In this document: positions 33,544-41,767 of the stretch, piece after piece
How the letters are laid out: each line of letters opens with the position of its first letter
Numbering within the stretch: the stretch's first letter is position 1
DNA from: Synechococcus sp. CBW1107
GTDB taxonomy: Bacteria > Cyanobacteriota > Cyanobacteriia > PCC-6307 > Cyanobiaceae
Assembly: GCF_015841355.1 (NCBI RefSeq)
Contig: NZ_CP064908.1
Coordinates: 3,100,001 to 3,164,000, forward strand
Length of the DNA stretch: 64,000 nucleotides
Direction of reading: 5' to 3'
Made by a program: the position numbers and the translations under genes
The notes under the pieces: model-generated
Databases searched by the model: none
Told to the model about the DNA's origin: nothing
What the model saw: only the letters and a program-made list of their open reading frames with translations

Positions 33544-36500
33544 CAGTACTCGGGTTGCGCTACAAGCACCTCAAACAGCCGTTCAACCTCCGCAGCGTCC
33601 TGAAGAAGGCCGTACAGCGCAGCCTTGATCACTTGCTCTTTGGCCTGGACGCCGCGCCAACCGTCAGGCCTGACCTGCCGCACAGTGCTATCAACTCGGA
33701 GTGCCAGATCGAGGTCGCCATTTAGGTTGTTCCACATGGCACGTTTTCCAGCGGTATCTAATTGAGCCGGAGTGCTATCAGCAGTTTGCTGGTGCAGTTG
33801 GCGGGCTAGTTCAGCGACCCTCCGTAGGTACTCTTCGTAAACATCAGCCTGTTGCCTGCGGAACCGGATGATCTCATCAAGTACCTGCGACATCCGATCA
33901 TAGAAAGCGGGATCATGGGCCCGCTCGCTGATGATTGTGCGGCGCATGTTGTTCTCAATGGTCTCCTGGACCGCTTTCTTGTTGCTGCTCGACTTACCAA
34001 AGCTTTGGTTGATGGCCTGAGCTACTCCCGTCTTGACGATCAGTTCCAGTAGGCCGATGTCGTCGAAAGCAGAGATCTTGCGTGGCTGATCGGCTTCAAT
34101 ATAGGCATCGATTAGGAAGCGCATGTCGGCTTCGTAGGCCTTGAGGTCGAGATTTTCACCCGCTGCCAAGCGGATCACTTGACGCCAGTCGAGTGCCTTA
34201 TCTCGTTGTTGGGTGATGCGTGTGGCCTCGCTGGCGGTATATCCAGCATCTGTTAATTCATTGGCCAAAGCGGCATGTGCCCTGGTCAGCTCGGCAACAG
34301 TCTTGTAGTACGCTATGCGTAGAGGCTCTCGCTCCTCTAGATCCGAGGAGTTCTCGGTGTTGCCACAAAAGTGGTGGAGGATTGCGAGTTCATCCATGGG
34401 TGGCGCAACGGGCTCGGCGAGCAGTGCCTCCTGCTCGAGAGCGTCGTCCAGGCGTTCCTTTGCTTTCTCGAGACGATCCTGTAGGAGCACTTCGGGATCG
34501 GAATCACCAGACGAATGATCGAGATCATCGTTGGAGTAGACAGCAATGGCATTTTCGACCTTCCTGAAAAGATCCTTGTAGTCCACAATCAGCCCATAGG
34601 GTTTGTCGTCTCCATCTAGACGATTGGTGCGGCAGATCGCCTGGAATAGGCCATGGTCCTGCATCGACTTGTCGATGTAGAGGACACTGCAGGACGGGGC
34701 ATCAAACCCCGTTAGCAGTTTGTCAACCACAATCAGCAGCTTCATCTGCGCCGGTTGGTTGATAAACAGATCCTTTGCACTCTCTTCATAGGCCTCGGTG
34801 CGGCTCATGCCCGGCCGTAGGGCAATGGAAATGAGCAGTCGGTTATAGGTGTTGTAGATGAATTGCTTGTCGGTTTCGGTGTTGGCGCCCACCTCCTCTT
34901 TGCTCACATCAGCAGCTTTGGGGTCATAGGAGGTGACCACGGCGCACTTGTTCTTGAGCTCCGTGCCATTGAACAGCTCGAAATAGCGACAAGCCTCATA
35001 GATGCTGGAAGCTACGAGGATGACGTTGCCGCGCTGGCTGACTAGACGCGGATTCAGAGAAAAGTCGAAGATAATGTCACTGACGATCCGGTTCATCCGC
35101 GCTTTGGAGCTGAGGATGTTCTGGAGCGTTCCCCACTGGCGCTTCAGTTCTCGTTGCTGCCAGGAGTTGAGATTGGCTGTTTTGGTCTCAAACCACTGAT
35201 CGACTCGTTCCTGGGCGCTGAGGCGTTGATCGATATCACGGGCTTCATACACCAAATCAAGAACGACCTTGTCTTCGACGCCTTCACTGAACTTGTAGGT
35301 GTGGATGTAGCCACCAAAAACCTCCAGGCTGGTGGCCTTGTCCTTCTTGAGCAGAGGGGTACCGGTGAAACCAATGAAGACGGCATCGGGCAGCAAGGCC
35401 TTCATCACACGGTGCAGCTTGCCGTTTTGGCTGCGGTGGCATTCATCCACGAAAACAAAGAGTTCACCTACCGCTGGGCTTGGCTGAGCATGAAGTTCTT
35501 CGAGATAGGCCTCAAAGTCATCGACCTCGCGCACGCCGAACTTGTGCACCAAAGAGCAGAGCAGCCTGGGTGTGGGCTGACCTAGGGCCTGCATTAGATC
35601 CTTGCCGCTGCTACTGCGTTGGATGGTTTCACCGGCACCACCAAAGACACCTTCAATCTGCTTGTCCAGCTCATCGCGATCAGTGACGATGACCACACGG
35701 GCATTGGGGTTGTTGGCCAGGATCCAGCGGGCCAGCAGCACCATCACAATGCTCTTGCCGCTGCCTTGGGTGTGCCAGATAATCCCGCCGTGACGTTCCT
35801 GAACATGCTTTTGGGCAGCCTTGATGCCGAAGTACTGATGGACCCGTGGCAGTTTCTTGATGCCGCCATCAAACAGAACAAAGTCGCGCAGTAACTCGAT
35901 CAGCCTGTTCTTGCGGCAGATCTTGAGCAGGTACTTGTCGAGCTTCAGGTGGCTGTTGTCGGCTTCGTCTTCCTTCCAGCTGAGAAAATATTTCTCTGGC
36001 GTCTCGATGGCACCGTAGCGAAGACCTTCAGAGTCATTGCCGGCGAACACAAGCTGGTTGGTGGCAAAGAACCAGGCGTTGAACTCTGGCCTTTGATTGG
36101 AAAGATTCTGGCGGATGCCATCGCCAATGCTGACACGGCTGCGCTTGAGCTCGATCACGCCGATGGCAATGCCATTGATATAGATAACGAGGTCTGGACG
36201 CCGCTCCTGTGGCCCTCTGAGAGTTACTTCCTCGGCTATGGCAAAATCATTGGCCTCTGGGTTATGCCAATCGATCAGGGAAACTGTTGTGGTGGGCTGA
36301 TCGGCGGCAGCTTTGACCTGAACTCCGTAGCGCAGCAGCGAGTAGACCTGCCGATTGGCTTCATAGAGGCCCTTCTGGCTTACATCCGCCGCCCCTCTGA
36401 GCTGATATAAGGCGCCACTGATCTCGGCTGGGCTAAAGCCGCGACGCTGGAGAACGCCGGTGAGGATGTCTTCCTCGATGTTGCTGTTCCCAGTGCGGTC

Positions 36501-36593
36501 TTTCCAGTCACCGAGATATCGGTAGCTGAGCTTTTCATCGAAAAGCTTGATCACCCGGTTTTGGGTGGCGCGCTCAAAACCCAGCCCGCTCAT
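33543..36593 (-). CDS. hsdR: Type I restriction endonuclease subunit R
   Basis: 1016 residues. The PD-(D/E)XK domain shows RRPDLVIYI and IGVIELKRS (D134, E148, K150). The translocase has TQGSGKS (275-281), a DECH box (383-386) and GFTGTPLL. The rest carries the helical domain and C-terminal HsdM-binding region. It cuts unmodified DNA after ATP-driven translocation. Its ATG overlaps the end of the GmrSD-like gene (ATGA). hsdM and hsdS are in the same operon but separated by three foreign-type genes. Confidence 0.92.
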   Translation of the reverse strand: MSGLGFERATQNRVIKLFDEKLSYRYLGDWKDRTGNSNIEEDILTGVLQRRGFSPAEISGALYQLRGAADVSQKGLYEANRQVYSLLRYGVQVKAAADQPTTTVSLIDWHNPEANDFAIAEEVTLRGPQERRPDLVIYINGIAIGVIELKRSRVSIGDGIRQNLSNQRPEFNAWFFATNQLVFAGNDSEGLRYGAIETPEKYFLSWKEDEADNSHLKLDKYLLKICRKNRLIELLRDFVLFDGGIKKLPRVHQYFGIKAAQKHVQERHGGIIWHTQGSGKSIVMVLLARWILANNPNARVVIVTDRDELDKQIEGVFGGAGETIQRSSSGKDLMQALGQPTPRLLCSLVHKFGVREVDDFEAYLEELHAQPSPAVGELFVFVDECHRSQNGKLHRVMKALLPDAVFIGFTGTPLLKKDKATSLEVFGGYIHTYKFSEGVEDKVVLDLVYEARDIDQRLSAQERVDQWFETKTANLNSWQQRELKRQWGTLQNILSSKARMNRIVSDIIFDFSLNPRLVSQRGNVILVASSIYEACRYFELFNGTELKNKCAVVTSYDPKAADVSKEEVGANTETDKQFIYNTYNRLLISIALRPGMSRTEAYEESAKDLFINQPAQMKLLIVVDKLLTGFDAPSCSVLYIDKSMQDHGLFQAICRTNRLDGDDKPYGLIVDYKDLFRKVENAIAVYSNDDLDHSSGDSDPEVLLQDRLEKAKERLDDALEQEALLAEPVAPPMDELAILHHFCGNTENSSDLEEREPLRIAYYKTVAELTRAHAALANELTDAGYTASEATRITQQRDKALDWRQVIRLAAGENLDLKAYEADMRFLIDAYIEADQPRKISAFDDIGLLELIVKTGVAQAINQSFGKSSSNKKAVQETIENNMRRTIISERAHDPAFYDRMSQVLDEIIRFRRQQADVYEEYLRRVAELARQLHQQTADSTPAQLDTAGKRAMWNNLNGDLDLALRVDSTVRQVRPDGWRGVQAKEQVIKAALYGLLQDAAEVERLFEVLVAQPEY

Positions 36594-38545
36594 GGCACCG
36601 CCTCCAGGCTGAGGATCTCTCGCTCCACATAGGTCCGGAAGGCGACAGGGGAGGTGAAGCAGCGGAACCCGGCGGCGCTGGCCAGGGCCAGGGTGGCGGG
36701 CTCCTCGTTGAGCAGCACGACCACGGGCTGGCTGAGCTCCTCCTGGATTCCTGCGGGCCAGGCCAGGTCGAACACGGCGCGCTGCTCGCCGGTGGCTGGG
36801 TCGGCGAAGTCGTAGGCGAGGGTGCCGAGGGGCAGGGATTGGTTACCCATCCAGGTATTGAGACGGATCAGCTCGGCTTCTTCTTCCTCGCTGGTGATGC
36901 CACCGAGTGTCTCGGCGCCTGGAGCAGGCACGGCGGCCGCGGGGCCGGACAGCCAGCGGGTGTCTCCATGCAGCAGCTCCTCCAGCCGGGCGTTCACTTC
37001 GGCTGCTAGCAACGCCTTGCGGGCCTCCAGGAAGGAGCGGAAGTTCTCGAGCTTCCAGAGTTCTGGATCGGGGGGGATCCACTGGGAGGCCAGGGCACCT
37101 GGATGGGCTGCCTCGATCTCGGGGAAGTACACCTCCGGCAGGCGATCGGTGATCTTGATATTGGTGTCTTTGGTGAGGAAGCAGAAGTTGGCCAGGGCGT
37201 TGACCTCTGGTCTGCGGTAGGCGGCCTTGTAGAGCTGCGCCTTGGGGAAGATGTGATGCACCTCCAGGCGGCTCATCTTGCCGAGCATGCCGGCCTTGAG
37301 CGGCAGTCCAGTGCCCCAGTCCCGGGCCTCGCCCATGCGGGTAAGCAGGTAGAGCACGGGGTAGAAACGGGCTCCGAGGCTCCAGCCAGTGAAGTGCCCG
37401 GGTTCGACCCGTAGCCCGCCATGCCAGAGGCGCAGCTGCTCCAGCAGGCGCTCCAGCCCGGCGTCTTCGGCTTCGAGGGCGGCGAGATCCTGATCGATGA
37501 ACGATTCCGTGGAACCCGAGAAGCGACCCCACATACCGGACTGCACGAACCAGAACAGCAGCCGGTCGCGCTCCACCTCATCCATGGGGCCGCTGCGCTG
37601 ATCGAGGTAGCGCACCATCACGGGGATGCCGAACCGCCCGAAGAACACCTGGTCGTGATCGAGGCCGAGACGGCCGGCGATCAGGTTGAGGCAAGTGTCG
37701 ATGTGTCTGGTGGCGCGCTTGAGGGCGTCCTGGATTTCGGGGGTGCTCTTGTCGTGCAAGTAGAGGAACTTGGCCTCACCGGTGAGCACCGTGTTCACCG
37801 AGCGCAGCAGCCAGTCGAGGTTGAAGCTGTAACCGTGGTCGCTCCACTCCTTGAGCTTGGCCTTCATCGCATCACGACCCTCCGGCCAGTCGGCGCAGAT
37901 CTTGGCGAGGGCCAGGTCGCCTTTGGAGAGCTTGGTGCCGCCACTGTTGACGCGATTGAAGATGTCCACCACCACGTCGAGTGTCTTGTCGGCGCCGGTG
38001 ACCTCTTCGATGTGGAGGTCGATTTCGGTGATTCCCAGAAGCTGGCTGAGACGGCCGATGAATTCGCCGACCCTGGGAGACAACTCGGGGTTCTGGCCGA
38101 ACTCGGCTGCCAACTGGCCGAGGCCGGCGCTGCCCATGCCGAGCAGGTTGGTGACATCAATCCAGAGCGGATCGTCCTTCATCTTCACCGGCTGGTAGAA
38201 GGCAAACACTTCCTCCCCGAGATGGAAGCGGAGCCCAGTGAAGGCCTGGGCGTTGCCATCGAAGAACTTGGGAGGCTTGCCGCGCACCACGCCATAGAGG
38301 GACGTCATACGCTGCTGGCCATCGAGCAGAAGCTTCACCACACCAGCCGCCAGCGGGCCATCACCGCGATGGGTGGCGGTCCGAGACTCCGTGGCCCATA
38401 CCAGCAAGCCGCCGACGGGATGGCGTTTGTAGAGGGAGTCGAACAACCCGCGCACTTGGTCACGATTCCACACGTAGCCCCGCTGGAACTCGGGCAGGGC
38501 CATGTGGCCGCTGTCGATGTGATCGAGAATAGTGGAGATCTTCAT
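36590..38545 (-). CDS. GmrSD-like DUF262/HNH nuclease
   Basis: 651 residues from the ATG at 38545. The N-terminal DUF262 ParB/sulfiredoxin-like fold shows ALPEFQRGYVWNRDQVRGL and the LLLDGQQRMTSL motif (73-84). The C-terminal part has LEVHHIFPKAQLYK (427-440) and LANFCFLTKDTN, an HNH nuclease. The pairing resembles GmrS-GmrD fusions that cut glucosylated or otherwise modified DNA using NTP. It sits between the TOPRIM-like gene and hsdR, so it may protect against phages that evade type I restriction by modification. Confidence 0.8.
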   Translation of the reverse strand: MKISTILDHIDSGHMALPEFQRGYVWNRDQVRGLFDSLYKRHPVGGLLVWATESRTATHRGDGPLAAGVVKLLLDGQQRMTSLYGVVRGKPPKFFDGNAQAFTGLRFHLGEEVFAFYQPVKMKDDPLWIDVTNLLGMGSAGLGQLAAEFGQNPELSPRVGEFIGRLSQLLGITEIDLHIEEVTGADKTLDVVVDIFNRVNSGGTKLSKGDLALAKICADWPEGRDAMKAKLKEWSDHGYSFNLDWLLRSVNTVLTGEAKFLYLHDKSTPEIQDALKRATRHIDTCLNLIAGRLGLDHDQVFFGRFGIPVMVRYLDQRSGPMDEVERDRLLFWFVQSGMWGRFSGSTESFIDQDLAALEAEDAGLERLLEQLRLWHGGLRVEPGHFTGWSLGARFYPVLYLLTRMGEARDWGTGLPLKAGMLGKMSRLEVHHIFPKAQLYKAAYRRPEVNALANFCFLTKDTNIKITDRLPEVYFPEIEAAHPGALASQWIPPDPELWKLENFRSFLEARKALLAAEVNARLEELLHGDTRWLSGPAAAVPAPGAETLGGITSEEEEAELIRLNTWMGNQSLPLGTLAYDFADPATGEQRAVFDLAWPAGIQEELSQPVVVLLNEEPATLALASAAGFRCFTSPVAFRTYVEREILSLEAVP

Positions 38546-38561
38546 GGGGGTTGTTTCTCTG

Positions 38562-39287
38562 TCAAGTGATAGGAAGCGCTTGCGAGAGATTGTGCTGAAG
38601 ACGTGCTGCTGTCCACAGATTTGCAACTAAGTCTGGCCAAGCTTGGGAGATTGATCCACCGATGGCTTTGTATGAAGAGGTGATTGGTTTGATTTCGGTG
38701 ATACGCTTGCCGTTCTTCGTCCGATTCCTGCGCTGCACAAGCTTCGGTCTTTTCCCAAGCAGGGCCGCCTTGGGGTCGCTGATGCATTCGACGCAGGTTG
38801 AGCTGGCTGACGGATTAAGGCAAGACGACGATTCAGGAAGGGAAGGAAATAATACACGCAAAATCCAAGCCTCAGTCATCATGCTAGGCGCCCAGATCAC
38901 CACGTTTGGGGGAAGTTGTTGTAGTCCCAGCCAGCTTATGACAATGCTCTCAGCCTTGATCACATTATGTTCGGGCGGCGGGCAAGGCTGGCCTGCGTTG
39001 ATCTCGGCTTCAAAGACAATTTCTCCGTCAACATGGATGATGAGAAGATCCACCTCTGATGCCAGTGCCCGGACTTCTTCAAGGCCACCTGCGGCTTGAA
39101 TCATTTGACACCAATTACGCACGCCCTTCCAGCCAGTGCCATGCTCAGCGGGCACGCCCTGAATCTCCGAAGATTCCGGCTGGATGCAGTTGACAGTAAA
39201 CTTATCGCTTTGCAGATAAGCAAAAAGAACAGCCTCCAGAATGATCTTGTCTGTTATTCCTTCGCAGACAAGCTTGACATTAAACAT
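38562..39287 (-). CDS. TOPRIM-like protein, partner of an AAA ATPase
   Basis: 241 residues. The N-terminus VKLVCEGITDKIILEAVLF (E9, D13) and LLIIHVDGEI (D87, E89) form the TOPRIM acid set. Several positions look like DUF4276-type proteins. It overlaps the end of the ATPase gene by eight bases. Such ATPase-TOPRIM gene pairs resemble PARIS (AriA-AriB), Gabija and OLD-type systems, where the TOPRIM subunit is a nuclease released on infection. The exact family is uncertain. Confidence 0.65.
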   Translation of the reverse strand: MFNVKLVCEGITDKIILEAVLFAYLQSDKFTVNCIQPESSEIQGVPAEHGTGWKGVRNWCQMIQAAGGLEEVRALASEVDLLIIHVDGEIVFEAEINAGQPCPPPEHNVIKAESIVISWLGLQQLPPNVVIWAPSMMTEAWILRVLFPSLPESSSCLNPSASSTCVECISDPKAALLGKRPKLVQRRNRTKNGKRITEIKPITSSYKAIGGSISQAWPDLVANLWTAARLQHNLSQALPIT

Positions 39288-40458
39288 TTGGCACGCCCCC
39301 TAGATGCCCCAGAATCCATAGGCGAGACAAGGGCCAACCTTCCTTGGCCATGAGCGCTTCATCAACAGCAACGCGCCTGATGACGGTCATGCCCCCGTAA
39401 GATCGATCCACGGCAAACAGGCGCACCCTGTCGTCCTGCAGTGGAAGCCCGTCAAGCACGAGAGGATTATGACAAGTCAGGAGCACTTGGCGCCCACTCT
39501 CCAAGACCCAATCGACCATCTTGGCAGTCAGAGAGCGAAGCAGCCGCGGGTTGAGGGTGGCATCAAAGTTATCGATAGCAAACAGCTTTGGGCTATCTGG
39601 ATGAGTTGCAAGGATGGCTGCAAACAACACGTACAATGCTCCTTCGCTGGCATCAAAGCCACTCAGGATATTCCGACCTTCTGCCATAAAGCGATCACGA
39701 AAGTATAAAACTTGTGCCGGTCTTGGGATTGAAGGAGACAAGGGCACACCGGAAGCGGGGCGCGCTCCAAAGTTGTCGACCCAATCGATCAGCTCCAGGA
39801 CACCTTCGATCACGTCTTCGAAGACTTCATCATTGCGAGCCAGGCGTCGAAGCGCCTCAGATGCCTCCGCCAAACGGCCACCAGCAAGACCTACAGGGCT
39901 TCTGCCATGCAAGTCGGGCTCTATTCCTCTGAGCTTAAAAGTATTCGGGGCATAGATTGAAAAGTTTTGCAGTGCCGTTAGCATCCGAATGCCTTCAGTA
40001 CCTGCCATCTCAACCGCCTTCAAGGCTGCCAGTCCACGCTGGGTATCTAACGCACTGATTTCTGAGGAAGCAGGAGAGCGACCAACAATCTTTTCCCCGG
40101 CACTGATCCACTTTTCGTTCTTGTATGCCCATGCCGTGGACTGGTCACTAGGATTATTGAGATCGACCTCGTAACTGCTCGTGCCACTATAGGCCCCGAA
40201 GCGAATGGCATTGCGGCGTTTATGACCCCGAAATGATGTCTTGTAGAGATCTGGTAGTCCAGGGCGTACGCCCCTGTGCCATAGAGATTCATCATTCACG
40301 CGACCAGAAGCAGCAGCACCCAGTACGCCAATCGCTTCAAGGATGTTCGACTTGCCACTACCGTTGGCTCCGACAAACACGTTAAAAGCACCCAACTCCA
40401 GGCTGGCTTCCTGGATGGACTTGAAGGCATGGATGTCGATGCGCTCGATCAGCGTCAT
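39280..40458 (-). CDS. AAA_15/21 (SMC-like ABC) ATPase of a candidate defence pair
   Basis: 392 residues. Walker A VGANGSGKSN (29-38), signature SEGALYVLFAAIL (271-283), Walker B KLFAIDNFDATLNP (291-304) and TCHNPL (328-333). The layout is that of RecF/OLD-like single-protein ATPases. In PARIS-like systems the ATPase senses a phage factor. Here it is embedded between hsdS and the TOPRIM gene and shares their strand. Base composition is lower in GC than hsdM. Confidence 0.75.
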   Translation of the reverse strand: MTLIERIDIHAFKSIQEASLELGAFNVFVGANGSGKSNILEAIGVLGAAASGRVNDESLWHRGVRPGLPDLYKTSFRGHKRRNAIRFGAYSGTSSYEVDLNNPSDQSTAWAYKNEKWISAGEKIVGRSPASSEISALDTQRGLAALKAVEMAGTEGIRMLTALQNFSIYAPNTFKLRGIEPDLHGRSPVGLAGGRLAEASEALRRLARNDEVFEDVIEGVLELIDWVDNFGARPASGVPLSPSIPRPAQVLYFRDRFMAEGRNILSGFDASEGALYVLFAAILATHPDSPKLFAIDNFDATLNPRLLRSLTAKMVDWVLESGRQVLLTCHNPLVLDGLPLQDDRVRLFAVDRSYGGMTVIRRVAVDEALMAKEGWPLSRLWILGHLGGVPNV

Positions 40459-40579
40459 GGCATGCAGACGTTCCCGTGGGGCTGGTTGCTGGATCTGGCT
40501 GGCCGCAGGGTAGCCAAACCCACCACGGCCATCAGCACTGCCGGCTGGGCTGATCGGGGCATGGGGATGCAGTGGTGTC

Positions 40580-41767
40580 TCATTGCAGGCGGATCTTGCC
40601 GGTGAGGAGCTGTTGCATCATTCCTTGCTTGAGGGCAATGGTCTTGGTATGTCGTTCTTCAAGCCGCCTTATCTCACTGTCCATAGTGTCGAGGATATCT
40701 GTGATCGCTTCTTGCTCTTCGAGCGATGGTAGATGAATTGGGAGCTCTCCAAGCGATGATTTGCTGATAGATGCAAGGTTTGTGGTTTGCTTGCCTGCGA
40801 TTAAAAAGTAATCTCTGGCAATCGAACTAGTTATCCATGAATTGAGATATGAGGAGGAGAGTGAGGGATCAGGACGCACTACAAAAACATGATTCTGATG
40901 GACGCAGGGCTCGCCCAGTCCCTGCCAGACTGCACCGCGACCAAGCTTATCCAGGTCGCCACCCTCATTCATAAGTACATCCCCGGCAAGTACGGAATAC
41001 TTGGCAACCTCATGACGGGGTATCTCAATCTTGCTAATTTCCGACAGGTCAAAAAAGCCGTCTTGCACATTGGCAACACGTAAATAGTTGACTTTGACCG
41101 GATTTTGAATCTTCGTGCCCGAGTTTTTGGTGATACCAGAGCGAATCATGGCCACTTGTCGCAATGTCTTCACCCCCCACTCCCCCTCAAACCCCGGCAG
41201 CCGCCGCTTGCCGGTGAGCAGCTCCTGCATGGCGGCCTGCTTGATGCCCCGCCTCTTGGCGATGAGATTTCCAAGTTCGCCCAGCAGCGCATCCATATTA
41301 CTCAAAGCCAAGGCTATTGAGCGTTGTTCGGCCTCTGAACGGGGTGCGGCGAGCGGTAACTTCAACAGCTTGGATACCGATAGTCCTGGCTGTGCCGATG
41401 ATTCCGAGTATCGGTTCAGGTGCATCTCGCCCAGAACGTATGTCAGGTAGTCAATGTCGTAGCTAGCTCGTGGTGTTACAACGACAGCATGCTCCGATGC
41501 GAAGAACTTGCTCTGAGCTGAAACCACGTTCCCACAGAGAGCGCCCTGCCGTCCGATTAGTGCAAACCTTCCGTCATGCGTAAATCGCTTCGTGTAGCCA
41601 CGAAGCCCGTTTCCCCCATAGCAGGGATACTCGGAGAAGTCATCAATGCTTGACGCAGTAATTCCTTCGCCGCTCTTCATCGTGCAAACGGCTTCAAGCT
41701 CCAAGGCATCCCAATCCTCCGGGATCATCCCCACCTCCGTCTGCTTGTAACCCGACTTCAGTTCCAT
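40580..41767 (-). CDS. hsdS: Type I restriction specificity subunit S
   Basis: 395 residues starting MELKSGYKQTEVGMIPEDWD, overlapping the end of hsdM by ten bases. Two target-recognition halves are separated by conserved helices: RSIALALSNMDALLGELGNL then KRRGIKQAAMQELLTGKRRL in the centre, and EEQEAITDILDTMDSEIRRL with LKQGMMQQLLTGKIRL at the end. The long upstream frame in the ORF is spurious. It gives the DNA sequence specificity; the two TRDs differ from each other. Confidence 0.9.
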   Translation of the reverse strand: MELKSGYKQTEVGMIPEDWDALELEAVCTMKSGEGITASSIDDFSEYPCYGGNGLRGYTKRFTHDGRFALIGRQGALCGNVVSAQSKFFASEHAVVVTPRASYDIDYLTYVLGEMHLNRYSESSAQPGLSVSKLLKLPLAAPRSEAEQRSIALALSNMDALLGELGNLIAKRRGIKQAAMQELLTGKRRLPGFEGEWGVKTLRQVAMIRSGITKNSGTKIQNPVKVNYLRVANVQDGFFDLSEISKIEIPRHEVAKYSVLAGDVLMNEGGDLDKLGRGAVWQGLGEPCVHQNHVFVVRPDPSLSSSYLNSWITSSIARDYFLIAGKQTTNLASISKSSLGELPIHLPSLEEQEAITDILDTMDSEIRRLEERHTKTIALKQGMMQQLLTGKIRLQ

